Origin: an uncultured Pseudoflavonifractor sp.
Lineage (GTDB): Bacteria; Bacillota; Clostridia; Oscillospirales; Oscillospiraceae
Direction of reading: 5' to 3'
Length of the DNA stretch: 64,000 bases
Assembly (NCBI GenBank): GCA_947644625.1
Contig: CANRZY010000001.1
Span: 1 to 64,000, forward strand
Shown here: positions 30,500-39,510 of the stretch, one piece after another
Layout: the number at the start of each line of letters is the position of its first letter
How positions within the stretch are numbered: the stretch's first letter is position 1
Made by a program: the position numbers and the translations under genes
Notes under the pieces: model-generated
The model's input: the letters and a program-made list of their open reading frames with translations, nothing else
The model's database searches: none
What the model was told of the DNA's origin: nothing

Positions 30500-31702
30500 T
30501 TACCGCCCCGGATACTCCTGAAGGGCGGTCTTGATCCGTTCCAGGGCGTCCACCACCCGCTGGTCGTCCCGGTACACCCCCAGTACGATCCGCAGATGAC
30601 CCGCCCCACCGGGGCCATAGTTCACCCCGTCATTCACCGACACCTTCGCCTTCTTCACCAGATAGGCTGCAATGTCAGAGGAGCTTCCCAGGGCGGACAC
30701 GTCCACCCAGCACAGGAAGCCGGACTCCGGCAGATCGCAGCTGACCCCTGGAATGGAATTGAGGATCTCATAGGCCTTATGACGGCGGAACTCATAGGCC
30801 CGCTCAAACTCCGCCATAAACTCCGGCTTCTCCAGGGCCGCCAGCACCGCCCGCTGGGCTGCGGTGGAGGTGGCGCCGATAACCGCCACCGCGTTGGCAA
30901 ACATGGCGTCCATGATCTTATCGTCACATACCACGTAGCCCACCCGCAGACCGCTGAGGCCCATGCCCTTGGAAAAGGAAAACACCGTCACGGTGCGCTC
31001 AAACATTCCCTCCATGGCTGCCGGCGTCAGCATTTCTGCGCCATAGGTAAAATCCTCAAAGGCTTGGTCGCACACCAGAATCAGGTCATGGCTGACGCAT
31101 ATCTCCCGCAGCGCCTCCAGGGAGGCCCTGTTATAGACTGTGGTGGTGGGGTTATTGGGGTGGGTCAGCAGCACCATCCGGGTCCGGGGGGTGATCCTGG
31201 CCTCCAACGCCTCCCGCTCCAGCTGATACCCGTTCTCCCGGCGAAGCTCCACCGGTACGGGAACGCCCCCCATGATCTCCACATCCAGAAAGTTATTGGG
31301 ATAGCTGGGGCAGGGGATCAACACCTCGTCCCCCGGATGAACAAAGGGCAGAATGGAAAAGTAAAGTCCGCTGTCAGAGCCCGGCGTAATGATAATATTC
31401 CGCGCAGGGTCTACCTGTAGCCCGTTCTGCCGCCGCAGCTTTTCCGCCAAACGCTCCTTCAGAGCGGCACTTCCGATGGGGGCGGTATAGTGGGGAGCGC
31501 TCTCGTCCCGGACGGCGGCAACGTAGGCCTCCTCTACATGCCTGGGCATGGACCGGTCGGGAATAAAGGGATCCGCCCACCCCATCATTGCCACGCCCTG
31601 CTTCTCCAGCTCCTGGTAAGCGCCTCCCACGTCGGCCTTCTCCACCGTGGAAAACAGCCCCCCCACCGCTTTTGCGAAGGCCGGGATCATCCTTTCCTTC
31701 AT
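30500..31702 (-). CDS. PLP-dependent class I/II aminotransferase
   Basis: LLTHPNNPTTTVYNR, VFSFSKGMGLSGLRVGYVV (PLP Lys). Confidence 0.9.
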   Translation of the reverse strand: MKERMIPAFAKAVGGLFSTVEKADVGGAYQELEKQGVAMMGWADPFIPDRSMPRHVEEAYVAAVRDESAPHYTAPIGSAALKERLAEKLRRQNGLQVDPARNIIITPGSDSGLYFSILPFVHPGDEVLIPCPSYPNNFLDVEIMGGVPVPVELRRENGYQLEREALEARITPRTRMVLLTHPNNPTTTVYNRASLEALREICVSHDLILVCDQAFEDFTYGAEMLTPAAMEGMFERTVTVFSFSKGMGLSGLRVGYVVCDDKIMDAMFANAVAVIGATSTAAQRAVLAALEKPEFMAEFERAYEFRRHKAYEILNSIPGVSCDLPESGFLCWVDVSALGSSSDIAAYLVKKAKVSVNDGVNYGPGGAGHLRIVLGVYRDDQRVVDALERIKTALQEYPGR

Positions 31703-31727
31703 GTCATTCTCTCCCTTCATTCAGAAA

Positions 31728-31757
31728 ATAAGGGGAGCCCGCGGGGACTCCCCTTAT
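31728..31757 (-). terminator. Hairpin between PTS gene and aminotransferase gene
   Basis: ataaggggagcccgcggggactccccttat. Confidence 0.5.
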
Positions 31758-31790
31758 CCCATTTATGACGCCGCTATTTTCTTCAAAAGC

Positions 31791-33167
31791 TTATTTCTCA
31801 TTGGGCTTCCAGAACAGGAAGGTCAGCGCGGCCGCCACAATAAAGGCGATGGCAAAACACATCATAACCAGGCCGCAGTTTACAAAGGGAGCCTCGCCGC
31901 CCATGAACATACCGAAGCTGAGGAAGGAGGGGCCGCCCATGGCGTACGCCTTCAGCCGCAGGATCCCAGCCACCGCGCCTCCCACGGCGCCTCCGATCAT
32001 ACCGAAGAAAAAGGTCTTGCCCTGGGGAACGTTGACGCCGTAGATCACCGGCTCGGTAATGCCGGTGCAGGCCGCAATGCAAGCGCTGGCAGCGTTAGCC
32101 CGCAGCTTTTTGTCCCGGGCCTTCAGCCACACGCCGAAGGCGGCGCCGGCTTGCCCCATATTGGCGCTGCCGGAGGTGGGGGAAACATAGTTGAAGCCGT
32201 TGGTACTGATCATCTGTGTCAAGACGGGTACCATGCCGTGGTGGATCCCCAGCACTACCATGGCGGAGTAGATTCCGCCGTACACCAGGCCGGCCACCCA
32301 GCCGCCGTTGGCAAAGAGCCAATTCACGCCGTTGGCCAGAGCCTCGCCGATGGCGTAGGTCAGAGGGCCAACGGTCATCAGGACCACGGGAGTGGTCACA
32401 ATAATGGTAAGGGCGGGAACCAGGATGATCTTCAGCGCTCCAGGGATGATCTTATCCAGGAACCGTTCTATGTAAGAGGCCAGAATGATGGCGCATACAA
32501 TAGGCAGCACAGAGGAGCTATAGTTGATCACCCGGAAGGAGATGCCCAGGAAGGTGGAGCTCGACGTACCGCCGGAAAGCAGGTTGGCCCAGGCGGGCGC
32601 CATCATGGCCGCGCAGATGGTGAGCGCCACATACTCGTTCATCTTAAATACCTTGGCGGTAGAGTTTGCCAGCAGGAACGGAATAAAGGTAAAGACCGCC
32701 ATAGAGATGGTAACGATATGAGAAAAGGTGGGGCTGGAGGTGGATGCGCCGAAGGCCATCGCCACCATGATACCGGCAGACAGGATGCCGCAGCCGGCCA
32801 GAGCCGGAACAATGGGGTTGAAGATCTTGGCCACCGTCTCAAAGAACCGGGTCAGCAGCCCGCCCTTTTTGTTTTTGAGGCTGTCCTTCAGATCCAGATT
32901 TTCATCAATGGCGGCCTCCTCCGCCACGCCGGTAAGCTTGATGAACTCCCGGTACACATTGGAAACCTCCGCTCCAATAACCACCTGGATCTGGGTAGCG
33001 CCGTCAATGACGGAGAGGACTCCGTCCACCTCTTTCAGCGCATCCACATTCACCTTTTGCCGGTCCTTGGGCGTCACCCGCAGCCGGGTGGCGCAGTGGG
33101 CCGCCTGGGCGACATTTTCCTTCCCGCCGAATCCCGCAACAATGTCTGTGACAGAGATCTTTGCCAT
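31791..33167 (-). CDS. PTS transporter subunit IIBC (beta-glucoside/sucrose family), no IIA domain
   Basis: IIB AAHCATRLRVTPKDRQKV followed by multi-pass IIC; ends without IIA. Confidence 0.85.
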   Translation of the reverse strand: MAKISVTDIVAGFGGKENVAQAAHCATRLRVTPKDRQKVNVDALKEVDGVLSVIDGATQIQVVIGAEVSNVYREFIKLTGVAEEAAIDENLDLKDSLKNKKGGLLTRFFETVAKIFNPIVPALAGCGILSAGIMVAMAFGASTSSPTFSHIVTISMAVFTFIPFLLANSTAKVFKMNEYVALTICAAMMAPAWANLLSGGTSSSTFLGISFRVINYSSSVLPIVCAIILASYIERFLDKIIPGALKIILVPALTIIVTTPVVLMTVGPLTYAIGEALANGVNWLFANGGWVAGLVYGGIYSAMVVLGIHHGMVPVLTQMISTNGFNYVSPTSGSANMGQAGAAFGVWLKARDKKLRANAASACIAACTGITEPVIYGVNVPQGKTFFFGMIGGAVGGAVAGILRLKAYAMGGPSFLSFGMFMGGEAPFVNCGLVMMCFAIAFIVAAALTFLFWKPNEK

Positions 33168-33203
33168 GTTCTTTTCCTCCTCTATTATTTATTAATTGAC
33201 AGA

Positions 33204-33578
33204 TCAGCGGATCGCAATAACTTCCACTTCTGCCAGTGCTCCCTTCGGTAGTTCCTTTACCGCCACGCAGGAACGGGCGGGCTTGGAGGTAAAGTATCCT
33301 CCGTATACCTCATTGAAAGCGGCAAAATCGCCCATATCCGCCAAAAAGCAGGTGGTCTTTACCACATCGGCCTGTGTGTACCCTGCCTGGGTAAGAACGG
33401 CGTCAATATTCTTCATGATCTGTCTGGCCTGACAGACGATATCCTTCTCCACCAGGCTGCCGGTGTCGGGATCGATGGGCATGGTCCCCGACAGGTACAG
33501 GATTCCTCCTGCCTCTACGGCCTGAGAATAAGGGCCGATGGCGGCAGGCGCTTTGGGGGTACTGATGTATTCCAGCAT
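33204..33578 (-). CDS. ridA: RidA family (YjgF/YER057c/UK114) reactive imine deaminase
   Basis: APAAIGPYSQAVEAGGILYLSGTMPIDPDTG, EVEVIAIR. Confidence 0.92.
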   Translation of the reverse strand: MLEYISTPKAPAAIGPYSQAVEAGGILYLSGTMPIDPDTGSLVEKDIVCQARQIMKNIDAVLTQAGYTQADVVKTTCFLADMGDFAAFNEVYGGYFTSKPARSCVAVKELPKGALAEVEVIAIR

Positions 33579-33595
33579 AGCGTTTCCTCCTTATT

Positions 33596-33776
33596 TGAAT
33601 GAAATATTTTTCATTCATTTAATATCTGGAGTTTATCAGCGTTCCTCCTCTTTGTCAATAGGTGAATAAAATATTTTTTATTCATTCTCCATTTTTGACG
33701 ATATGTACAAAAAATATTTCATTTATTGTGGAGCTCGACGAACATTTAAAAATTTGAATAAAATATATTTCACTTT
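33596..33776. promoter_or_regulatory. Cluster of AT-rich palindromic operator-like sites
   Basis: 33596-33617 TGAATGAAATATTTTTCATTCA; 33663-33684 TGAATAAAATATTTTTTATTCA; 33755-33776 TGAATAAAATATATTTCACTTT (half site); weaker site near 33708-33728. Confidence 0.75.
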
Positions 33777-33831
33777 ATTTTTTCCCCTCACCATGGTATA
33801 ATTTTGTAAAATACAAAGTTGGTGATCCCAT

Positions 33832-34485
33832 ATGAAGCTAACCCATGTTGACAAAGCGATCCTGGACTCCTACATTCCTATGCTGGACGGTATGGCGGCC
33901 TATCTGTCCGATTGTTTTGAGCTGGTGCTTCACTCCCTGGAGGACTATGAGCATTCGGTGGTGTGTATTCACAACGGCCACCATACCGGACGGACAGTGG
34001 GCGCGCCCATCACCGACCTTGCTCTGAAAATGCTGGATGAAATCAACCGTGGCCATGAGGGGCACATCGTTTACTTCAGCCGCAATAAAAAGGGAGAGCC
34101 CTTGAAGTCCACCACCATTGCCATCCGGGGGGAGAATAATCGCATTATCGGCCTATTGTGCATCAATATGTATCTCAACACCTCTCTGGCCGATTTGTTT
34201 TCCGCTTTTTCCCCCAATCATCAGTCCAATTCCGCCGGAAGCATCTCCGAGTCCTTTGCCCAGGATACCTCCGACCTTATACGCACCGCCCTGGAGGAAG
34301 AACGTCTTCGGGTACTGGGGGACACCCGGATCCTGCCCTCCAACCGAAATAAGCTTATTGTAGAGGCTCTCTACAACCGGGGGATATTTCAGATCAAGGA
34401 TGCTGTAGTCCTGGTCGCCGATATGATGGGCATTTCCAGAAACACCATTTATATGCACATACGAAATTATAAGGGGAAGGTGTGA
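33832..34485 (+). CDS. YheO/DauR-like transcriptional regulator (PAS-like domain + C-terminal HTH)
   Basis: LDSYIPMLDGMAAYLSDCFELVLHSLEDYEHSVVCIHNGHHTGRTVGAPITDLAL; C-terminal IKDAVVLVADMMGISRNTIYMHIRNY. Confidence 0.85.
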   Translation: MKLTHVDKAILDSYIPMLDGMAAYLSDCFELVLHSLEDYEHSVVCIHNGHHTGRTVGAPITDLALKMLDEINRGHEGHIVYFSRNKKGEPLKSTTIAIRGENNRIIGLLCINMYLNTSLADLFSAFSPNHQSNSAGSISESFAQDTSDLIRTALEEERLRVLGDTRILPSNRNKLIVEALYNRGIFQIKDAVVLVADMMGISRNTIYMHIRNYKGKV

Positions 34486-34546
34486 TCCCACCCCTGCGTC
34501 AAAGCGCGCAGCTTCACGGAACTCCATAACGCAATATGGGACAATA

Positions 34547-34579
34547 AAAAGGCAGACGCCCAGGCGTCTGCCTTTTTAT
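34547..34579. terminator. Bidirectional terminator
   Basis: aaaaaggcagacgcc-cag-gcgtctgccttttt. Confidence 0.85.
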
Positions 34580-34589
34580 TACGTCTTAC

Positions 34590-35399
34590 TCAATCATTGT
34601 CGGCGGAAGGAGCCCTTTGCCCTCCCCTTCTCCCTGTCTGCGGAAGCTCTTCCGCATAGGGCCTCCGGCGGTGCTCTATGGGCTCCCAAGCCGTCAGAGG
34701 GAGGCGCTGCATAGAGCCGAATATCCGCTCCTTCAGTCCCGGATACCGCTTTTCCAGCTCCCGGACCAGCTCCTTTACCTCCTGGCGCTTGGTATAGCCG
34801 TCGGCGGGGCAGGGATTTTTCACAATGGGCAGGGCGTTGCGTTTTGCCGCCCCCTGAACCATCCCCTCCCCACAGTAAAGAAGGGGTCTTATCTGGTTGA
34901 TCCCTGTCCTCGTCAGGTCGGTGACCGGCTGAAAACAGGAGATCCTCCCTTCATAAAAAAGGGAAAGAAAAAAGGTCTCCACCGCGTCATCGAAGTGATG
35001 ACCCAGGGCGATCTTACGGATCCCCCTCTCCACCAGGGCGTTATGAAGCGCCCCACGGCGCATTTTGGCGCACATGGAGCAGGGATTTTTCTCTTTCCTC
35101 AAATCAAAAACAATATGACTGATCTCCGTGGGGATCAGGGTAAAGGGCACATCCATGCTTTCGCAGTATTCCCGCAGGGGTCTAAAATCGGCAGGGGCTC
35201 TTCCCTCCGCCGCTCCCAGGTCCAGAGTGACGGCCTCCACGGTAAAGGGCTTGGGATAAAAAGCGGAGAGCTTGGCAAGCGCCGCCAGCGTCACCAGGGA
35301 GTCCTTTCCTCCGGAAACTCCCACCGCCACCCTGTCTCCCGGCTGGATCATGTCGTAGTCCTCCACACAGCGGCGGACCAGGGAGAGTATTTTTTCCAT
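34590..35399 (-). CDS. PP-loop ATPase, TtcA-like tRNA 2-thiocytidine biosynthesis family
   Basis: VAVGVSGGKDSLVTLAAL PP-loop; CSMCAKMRRG; GHHFDDAVETFFLSLFYEGRISCFQP. Confidence 0.88.
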   Translation of the reverse strand: MEKILSLVRRCVEDYDMIQPGDRVAVGVSGGKDSLVTLAALAKLSAFYPKPFTVEAVTLDLGAAEGRAPADFRPLREYCESMDVPFTLIPTEISHIVFDLRKEKNPCSMCAKMRRGALHNALVERGIRKIALGHHFDDAVETFFLSLFYEGRISCFQPVTDLTRTGINQIRPLLYCGEGMVQGAAKRNALPIVKNPCPADGYTKRQEVKELVRELEKRYPGLKERIFGSMQRLPLTAWEPIEHRRRPYAEELPQTGRRGGQRAPSADND

Positions 35400-35512
35400 C
35401 TTTTAGACCCCCAAAAATCAAAAATCAAAAGAGAGCATTCAAGCGATTATCAAAGAAAATAAGAGATTTTAATAGATTTCAACTTTCAAAACGAAAAAGT
35501 CTTAAAAATCCG

Positions 35513-35541
35513 TTGACAGGCTGGCACAGCGGTATTATAAT
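35513..35541 (+). promoter_or_regulatory. Consensus promoter for rplM-rpsI
   Basis: TTGACA-N17-TATAAT, perfect consensus hexamers. Confidence 0.9.
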
Positions 35542-35543
35542 AC

Positions 35544-35577
35544 AAAACGCTCCGAACGTCCAGGTTCGGAGCGTTTT
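35544..35577 (+). promoter_or_regulatory. 14-bp perfect hairpin at the start of the rplM leader RNA
   Basis: AAAACGCTCCGAAC-GTCCAG-GTTCGGAGCGTTTT. Confidence 0.75.
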
Positions 35578-35629
35578 CCAGTGTAAAATCGCTCTTTTGA
35601 CTGAGAGCATAGGAATTGGAGGTTTCACC

Positions 35630-36061
35630 ATGTCCACTTTTATGGCAAACAAGGGCAACATCGTCCGCAAGTGGTACGTCCTTGACGCGGCCGACAAGCC
35701 CCTGGGCAAGACCGCTGTGATCGCCGCCGACCTGCTGCGGGGCAAGCGGAAGTGCGAGTACACCCCCCACGCCGACTGCGGGGACTACGTCGTCATCATC
35801 AACGCCGAAAAGGCGGTACTCACCGGCAAAAAGCTGGAGCAGAAGTATTACCGCCGTCATTCCGGCTGGGTGGGAGGCCTGAAGGAGACCCAGTACGCCA
35901 CCCTGATGAAGGAGAAGCCTGAGCTGGCTATGAAGCTGGCTGTCCGCGGCATGATGCCCCGGAACACCATCACCAAGGATTCCCTCTCCCGGCTCCACAT
36001 CTGCCGCGGCAGTGAGCACCAGTATGCCGCCCAGAAGCCCGAGCCCTGGACCATGGACTAA
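35630..36061 (+). CDS. rplM: 50S ribosomal protein L13
   Basis: NIVRKWYVLDAADKPLGKTAVIAADLLRGK; RBS ggagg; trimmed start. Confidence 0.95.
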   Translation: MSTFMANKGNIVRKWYVLDAADKPLGKTAVIAADLLRGKRKCEYTPHADCGDYVVIINAEKAVLTGKKLEQKYYRRHSGWVGGLKETQYATLMKEKPELAMKLAVRGMMPRNTITKDSLSRLHICRGSEHQYAAQKPEPWTMD

Positions 36062-36075
36062 GGAGGTAACGGAAT

Positions 36076-36480
36076 ATGTATAAGAGCAAGAAGCCTTACC
36101 TGTACGGCACCGGCCGCCGGAAGTCCTCTGTGGCCCGGGTGCACCTGTTCCCCAACGGCACCGGCGCCATCACCATCAACGGCCGTGACATCGACGATTA
36201 TTTCGGCCTTGATACCCTGAAGCTCATCGTTCGCCAGCCCCTGGTCACCACCGACCTGATGGGTAAGGTGGACATTGATACCACCGTCTCCGGTGGCGGC
36301 GTTACCGGCCAGGCCGGCGCCATCCGTCACGGGATCGCCCGTGCCCTGCTGGAAATGAATCCCGAGTACCGTCCGGCTCTGAAAGCCGCCGGTTTCCTCA
36401 CACGGGATCCTCGTATGAAGGAGCGGAAGAAGTACGGCCTCAAAGCCGCCCGCCGCGCGCCTCAGTTCTCCAAGAGATAA
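36076..36480 (+). CDS. rpsI: 30S ribosomal protein S9
   Basis: [13 protein letters not shown]..., C-term [24 protein letters not shown]. Confidence 0.97.
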   Translation: MYKSKKPYLYGTGRRKSSVARVHLFPNGTGAITINGRDIDDYFGLDTLKLIVRQPLVTTDLMGKVDIDTTVSGGGVTGQAGAIRHGIARALLEMNPEYRPALKAAGFLTRDPRMKERKKYGLKAARRAPQFSKR

Positions 36481-36494
36481 TCTGTTCTATTCAG

Positions 36495-36527
36495 AGGTAC
36501 CACCCATTGGGTGGTACCTCTTTTTTG
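36495..36527 (+). terminator. Terminator after rpsI
   Basis: gaggtaccaccca-ttgggtggtacctctttttt. Confidence 0.85.
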
Positions 36528-36652
36528 CGCCAAATGAAACAGCCTCTCTTTCCAGGCTGTTTCTATGCTATAAAAGGATACGATCAGGATTTCTGCCTCA
36601 GTTCCAGCCTGTGTTATGGCCTAAACACCCTTTAGTCCTTTCCAAAATTATG

Positions 36653-37837
36653 TCAACCAATCTCCCCGGTGAGATACCGCCAGGTATATTCGGCATGGAG
36701 GGCGGCGGCAATGGGAAGGGCCCTCTCATCCATATCCACATGGCCGTTATGGAGGGGGTATTGGGTGTGGGGGTCGTCGCTGCGGGTCCCCACGTAGGCG
36801 TAACAGCCGGGGACAGTAAGGAGGAACTCGGCAAAGTCGTCCCCACCCAGGGAGATGGGCCGGTCGGTAATGAGGGCCTGAGCGCCAAAAAGATCGGTCA
36901 CCACCTGCCCCGCCTCCTGGCAACCCAGGGCTGGATTAATGAGGGGGGTGGCGTAGTCGGTCCACTCCACCCGCGCAGTGCCGCCGTAGAGCCCGGCGGT
37001 CTGGGCGCAGAGGGCGTTCATCCAGTCCTGCACGTTCTTCCGGGTCTCGGTGGTCATAGCCCGGACGGTCCCCTCCAGCACGGCGTTTTCCGCCACAATG
37101 TTGTAGGCGTCTCCCGCCGTCAGCTTCCCCACCCCAATGACCAGGGGATCCACCGGGGAGGTGCGTCGGGTCACCAGAGCCTGGAGCCCCACCACGATCT
37201 GGCTGGCAATATAGAGCGCGTCCGTCCCCAGATGGGGGGTGGACACATGGGCAGCCTTGCCCTTAACAGTAATTTTAAAGTGGTCCACGCTGGCGTTGTT
37301 GGGGCCTTGCTTCACTCCAACCGTACCCACCGGAAGATCAGAGGCCACATGGACCCCAAAGACCCGGCCGGATCCCTCCAAAAGCCCCTCCCTCACAAAC
37401 ACACGGCCCCCATAGCCGATCTCCTCGGCGTGCTGGAAGAAGAGGCGGACCTCTCCGCCAAATTCAGCCCTATGGGCAAAGAGGAGCTTCGCCCCTCCCA
37501 GAAGTCCGGCGCCGTGGCAGTCGTGACCGCAGGCGTGCATAATCCCCTCCGCCTGGGAGCAATATGGCAGCTCCCGGTTCTCCTCCTGGATGGGCAGGGC
37601 GTCGATATCCGCCCGGAGGGTCATGACCCGATCTCCAGGCTTTTCCCCGTGAAAAATGGCGTAAACGCCGGAGCCATCCACCCGCTTATGGTCGGTAATG
37701 CCGATGGCGTCCAATTCTTTCTCGATCCGCTCGGCAGTCCAGAACTCCTGACGGCTCACCTCAGGGTGCATATGGAACTCCCGGCGCAGGGAAGAAAGAT
37801 AGGGAGCCAGGCCTCCCGCCTCTTTTCGAAACTCCAT
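36653..37837 (-). CDS. M20 family amidohydrolase (N-acyl-L-amino acid amidohydrolase-like)
   Basis: MHACGHDCHGAGLLGGAKLL; LRREFHMHPEVSRQEFWTAE; GGDDFAEFLLTVPG; trimmed start 37837. Confidence 0.9.
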   Translation of the reverse strand: MEFRKEAGGLAPYLSSLRREFHMHPEVSRQEFWTAERIEKELDAIGITDHKRVDGSGVYAIFHGEKPGDRVMTLRADIDALPIQEENRELPYCSQAEGIMHACGHDCHGAGLLGGAKLLFAHRAEFGGEVRLFFQHAEEIGYGGRVFVREGLLEGSGRVFGVHVASDLPVGTVGVKQGPNNASVDHFKITVKGKAAHVSTPHLGTDALYIASQIVVGLQALVTRRTSPVDPLVIGVGKLTAGDAYNIVAENAVLEGTVRAMTTETRKNVQDWMNALCAQTAGLYGGTARVEWTDYATPLINPALGCQEAGQVVTDLFGAQALITDRPISLGGDDFAEFLLTVPGCYAYVGTRSDDPHTQYPLHNGHVDMDERALPIAAALHAEYTWRYLTGEIG

Positions 37838-37862
37838 GATAAAGCCTCCTTTAAAAAATAAT

Positions 37863-37933
37863 GTAGGGGAGGAGCTTTCCCCTCCCGTAGGAAATGACCG
37901 ATCCTGAACGGGAGGGGAAAGCCCCTCCCCTAC
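37863..37933. repeat. GTAGGGG-type long inverted repeat, 26-bp arms with 25/26 match
   Basis: GTAGGGGAGGAGCTTTCCCCTCCCGT (37863-37888) and ACGGGAGGGGAAAGCCCCTCCCCTAC (37908-37933). Confidence 0.85.
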
Positions 37934-37981
37934 GATCCCGAAAAAAGAGGCGGGCAAAGCCCGCCTCTCTCTGTTTTTCTC

Positions 37982-38794
37982 TTAATACTCGAAGGCGGGG
38001 ATATAAAGTCCCTTAAAAATCTCCTCAATGGCCTTGGCAGTCTCTGCGGTTTGATAAGCATTCAAAACCTTTTGGTAGGTCTCATTCTCCAGATCGGCGG
38101 TCCGCACGGCAATAATGTTGATATAGGGGTTATCACTGCCCGGCTCTACCTGCTCGGTATAGATGGCGTCGTCCAGGCTCAGACCGTTATCCGAGGCGTG
38201 AGCGCCGTTAACGAAAGCAGCGGCCACATCGGGAATGGCGGAGGCGGTGTAGGCGGCCTCCATCTCCACGAACTCCAGGTTCAGGGGGTTGGAGGTGACG
38301 TCCTTCTGTTCGGGGGTGTAGCCTGCGGCAGGGTCCACCTCAATGAGTCCAGCCGACTCCAGGATCTTATAGCAGCGGCCCCCGTTGGTAGCGTCGGAGG
38401 GAAGGGCGATCTTGTCCCCCTCCTTGATCTGGCTGACGTCGGTGATCTTGTCGGAGTAGAGGGACAAGGGCGCGATGATGGTGTCGCCCAGCACAGAGAG
38501 CTCAAAGCCCATATCGGCAATCTCTTTATTAAGGTAAGCCTTATGCTGGAAGGCGTTCATATCGATCTCCCCGGCGTTCAGGGCGTCGTTGGGCATATTG
38601 TAGGCGGTATACTCCACCATCTCGCATTTGATGTTATCCTTCTCCAGCAGCTTGTTGACGGTATCCCACTGCTCATTGTTTGAGCCCACTACACCCACCT
38701 TCACCACGGCGGCTTCCTTCTTTCCGCCGCAGGCAGCAAGGGACAGGGTGAGCAGAGCGGCAAGGGACAGGGTCAGGATCTTTTTGATTTTCAT
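37982..38794 (-). CDS. metQ: MetQ/NlpA family methionine ABC transporter substrate-binding lipoprotein
   Basis: LTLSLAACGGKKE lipobox; DMNAFQHKAYLNKE; DNPYINIIAVRTAD. Confidence 0.92.
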   Translation of the reverse strand: MKIKKILTLSLAALLTLSLAACGGKKEAAVVKVGVVGSNNEQWDTVNKLLEKDNIKCEMVEYTAYNMPNDALNAGEIDMNAFQHKAYLNKEIADMGFELSVLGDTIIAPLSLYSDKITDVSQIKEGDKIALPSDATNGGRCYKILESAGLIEVDPAAGYTPEQKDVTSNPLNLEFVEMEAAYTASAIPDVAAAFVNGAHASDNGLSLDDAIYTEQVEPGSDNPYINIIAVRTADLENETYQKVLNAYQTAETAKAIEEIFKGLYIPAFEY

Positions 38795-38832
38795 AATGAA
38801 TTCCTCCTATTTCCTTTTCAGGGATCACAAAT

Positions 38833-39510
38833 TTAATGGGTCGCTTTCTCTGCAATGCGGTTGCCCGCAGCCTGAATGATACTGACCATGATCAGAATGA
38901 TGATAATGACCGTATAGGCTACATCCATCTGCCGCCGCAGGCCGTATGTAATGGCGAAGTTGCCCAGGCCGCCCGCGCCAATGGCTCCCGCCATGGCGGT
39001 AAAGCCGATCAGGGAGACCAGAGTAATGGTCCCGCCCCGGACAATGCCGGGAACGCTTTCCTTCAAATAGACCCGCCACAGGATGTCCCAGGGCGAACAG
39101 CCCATGGAGGCGGCGGCCTCCACCAAACCGGGTGAGACTTCCGACATGGCGCTTTCCACCTGTCGGGCAAAGAAGGGAACCGTCCCGAAAAGTAAGGGGA
39201 TGATGGCTCCCTTCACCCCTGACGCGGTACCGATCACCAGCCGGCTCAGGCCCAGCATGATAATAGCCAGCAGAATGAAGGGGATAGAGCGGAACAAGTC
39301 AATGACCTTTCCCACCACAAGGCTCACAAAGCGGTTTTGCAGCACCCCTCCCGGCTTACAGGCCACCACTGTTACGCCCAGGACCAGACCCAGAAGAAAA
39401 GATATGGGGGCGGAGATCAAAAGCATCTGCATGGTCTCCACAACCGCCTTCCAGAGAAGGTCCGGCTTACTCATCACATTTGGGATGATGGAATTCAAAA
39501 ACTCAGCCAC
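38833..39510 (-). CDS. metI: Methionine ABC transporter permease
   Basis: MetI-like RSIPFILLAIIMLGLSRLVIGTASG; EAAASMGCSPWDILWRVYLKES. Confidence 0.93.
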   Translation of the reverse strand: MAEFLNSIIPNVMSKPDLLWKAVVETMQMLLISAPISFLLGLVLGVTVVACKPGGVLQNRFVSLVVGKVIDLFRSIPFILLAIIMLGLSRLVIGTASGVKGAIIPLLFGTVPFFARQVESAMSEVSPGLVEAAASMGCSPWDILWRVYLKESVPGIVRGGTITLVSLIGFTAMAGAIGAGGLGNFAITYGLRRQMDVAYTVIIIILIMVSIIQAAGNRIAEKATH

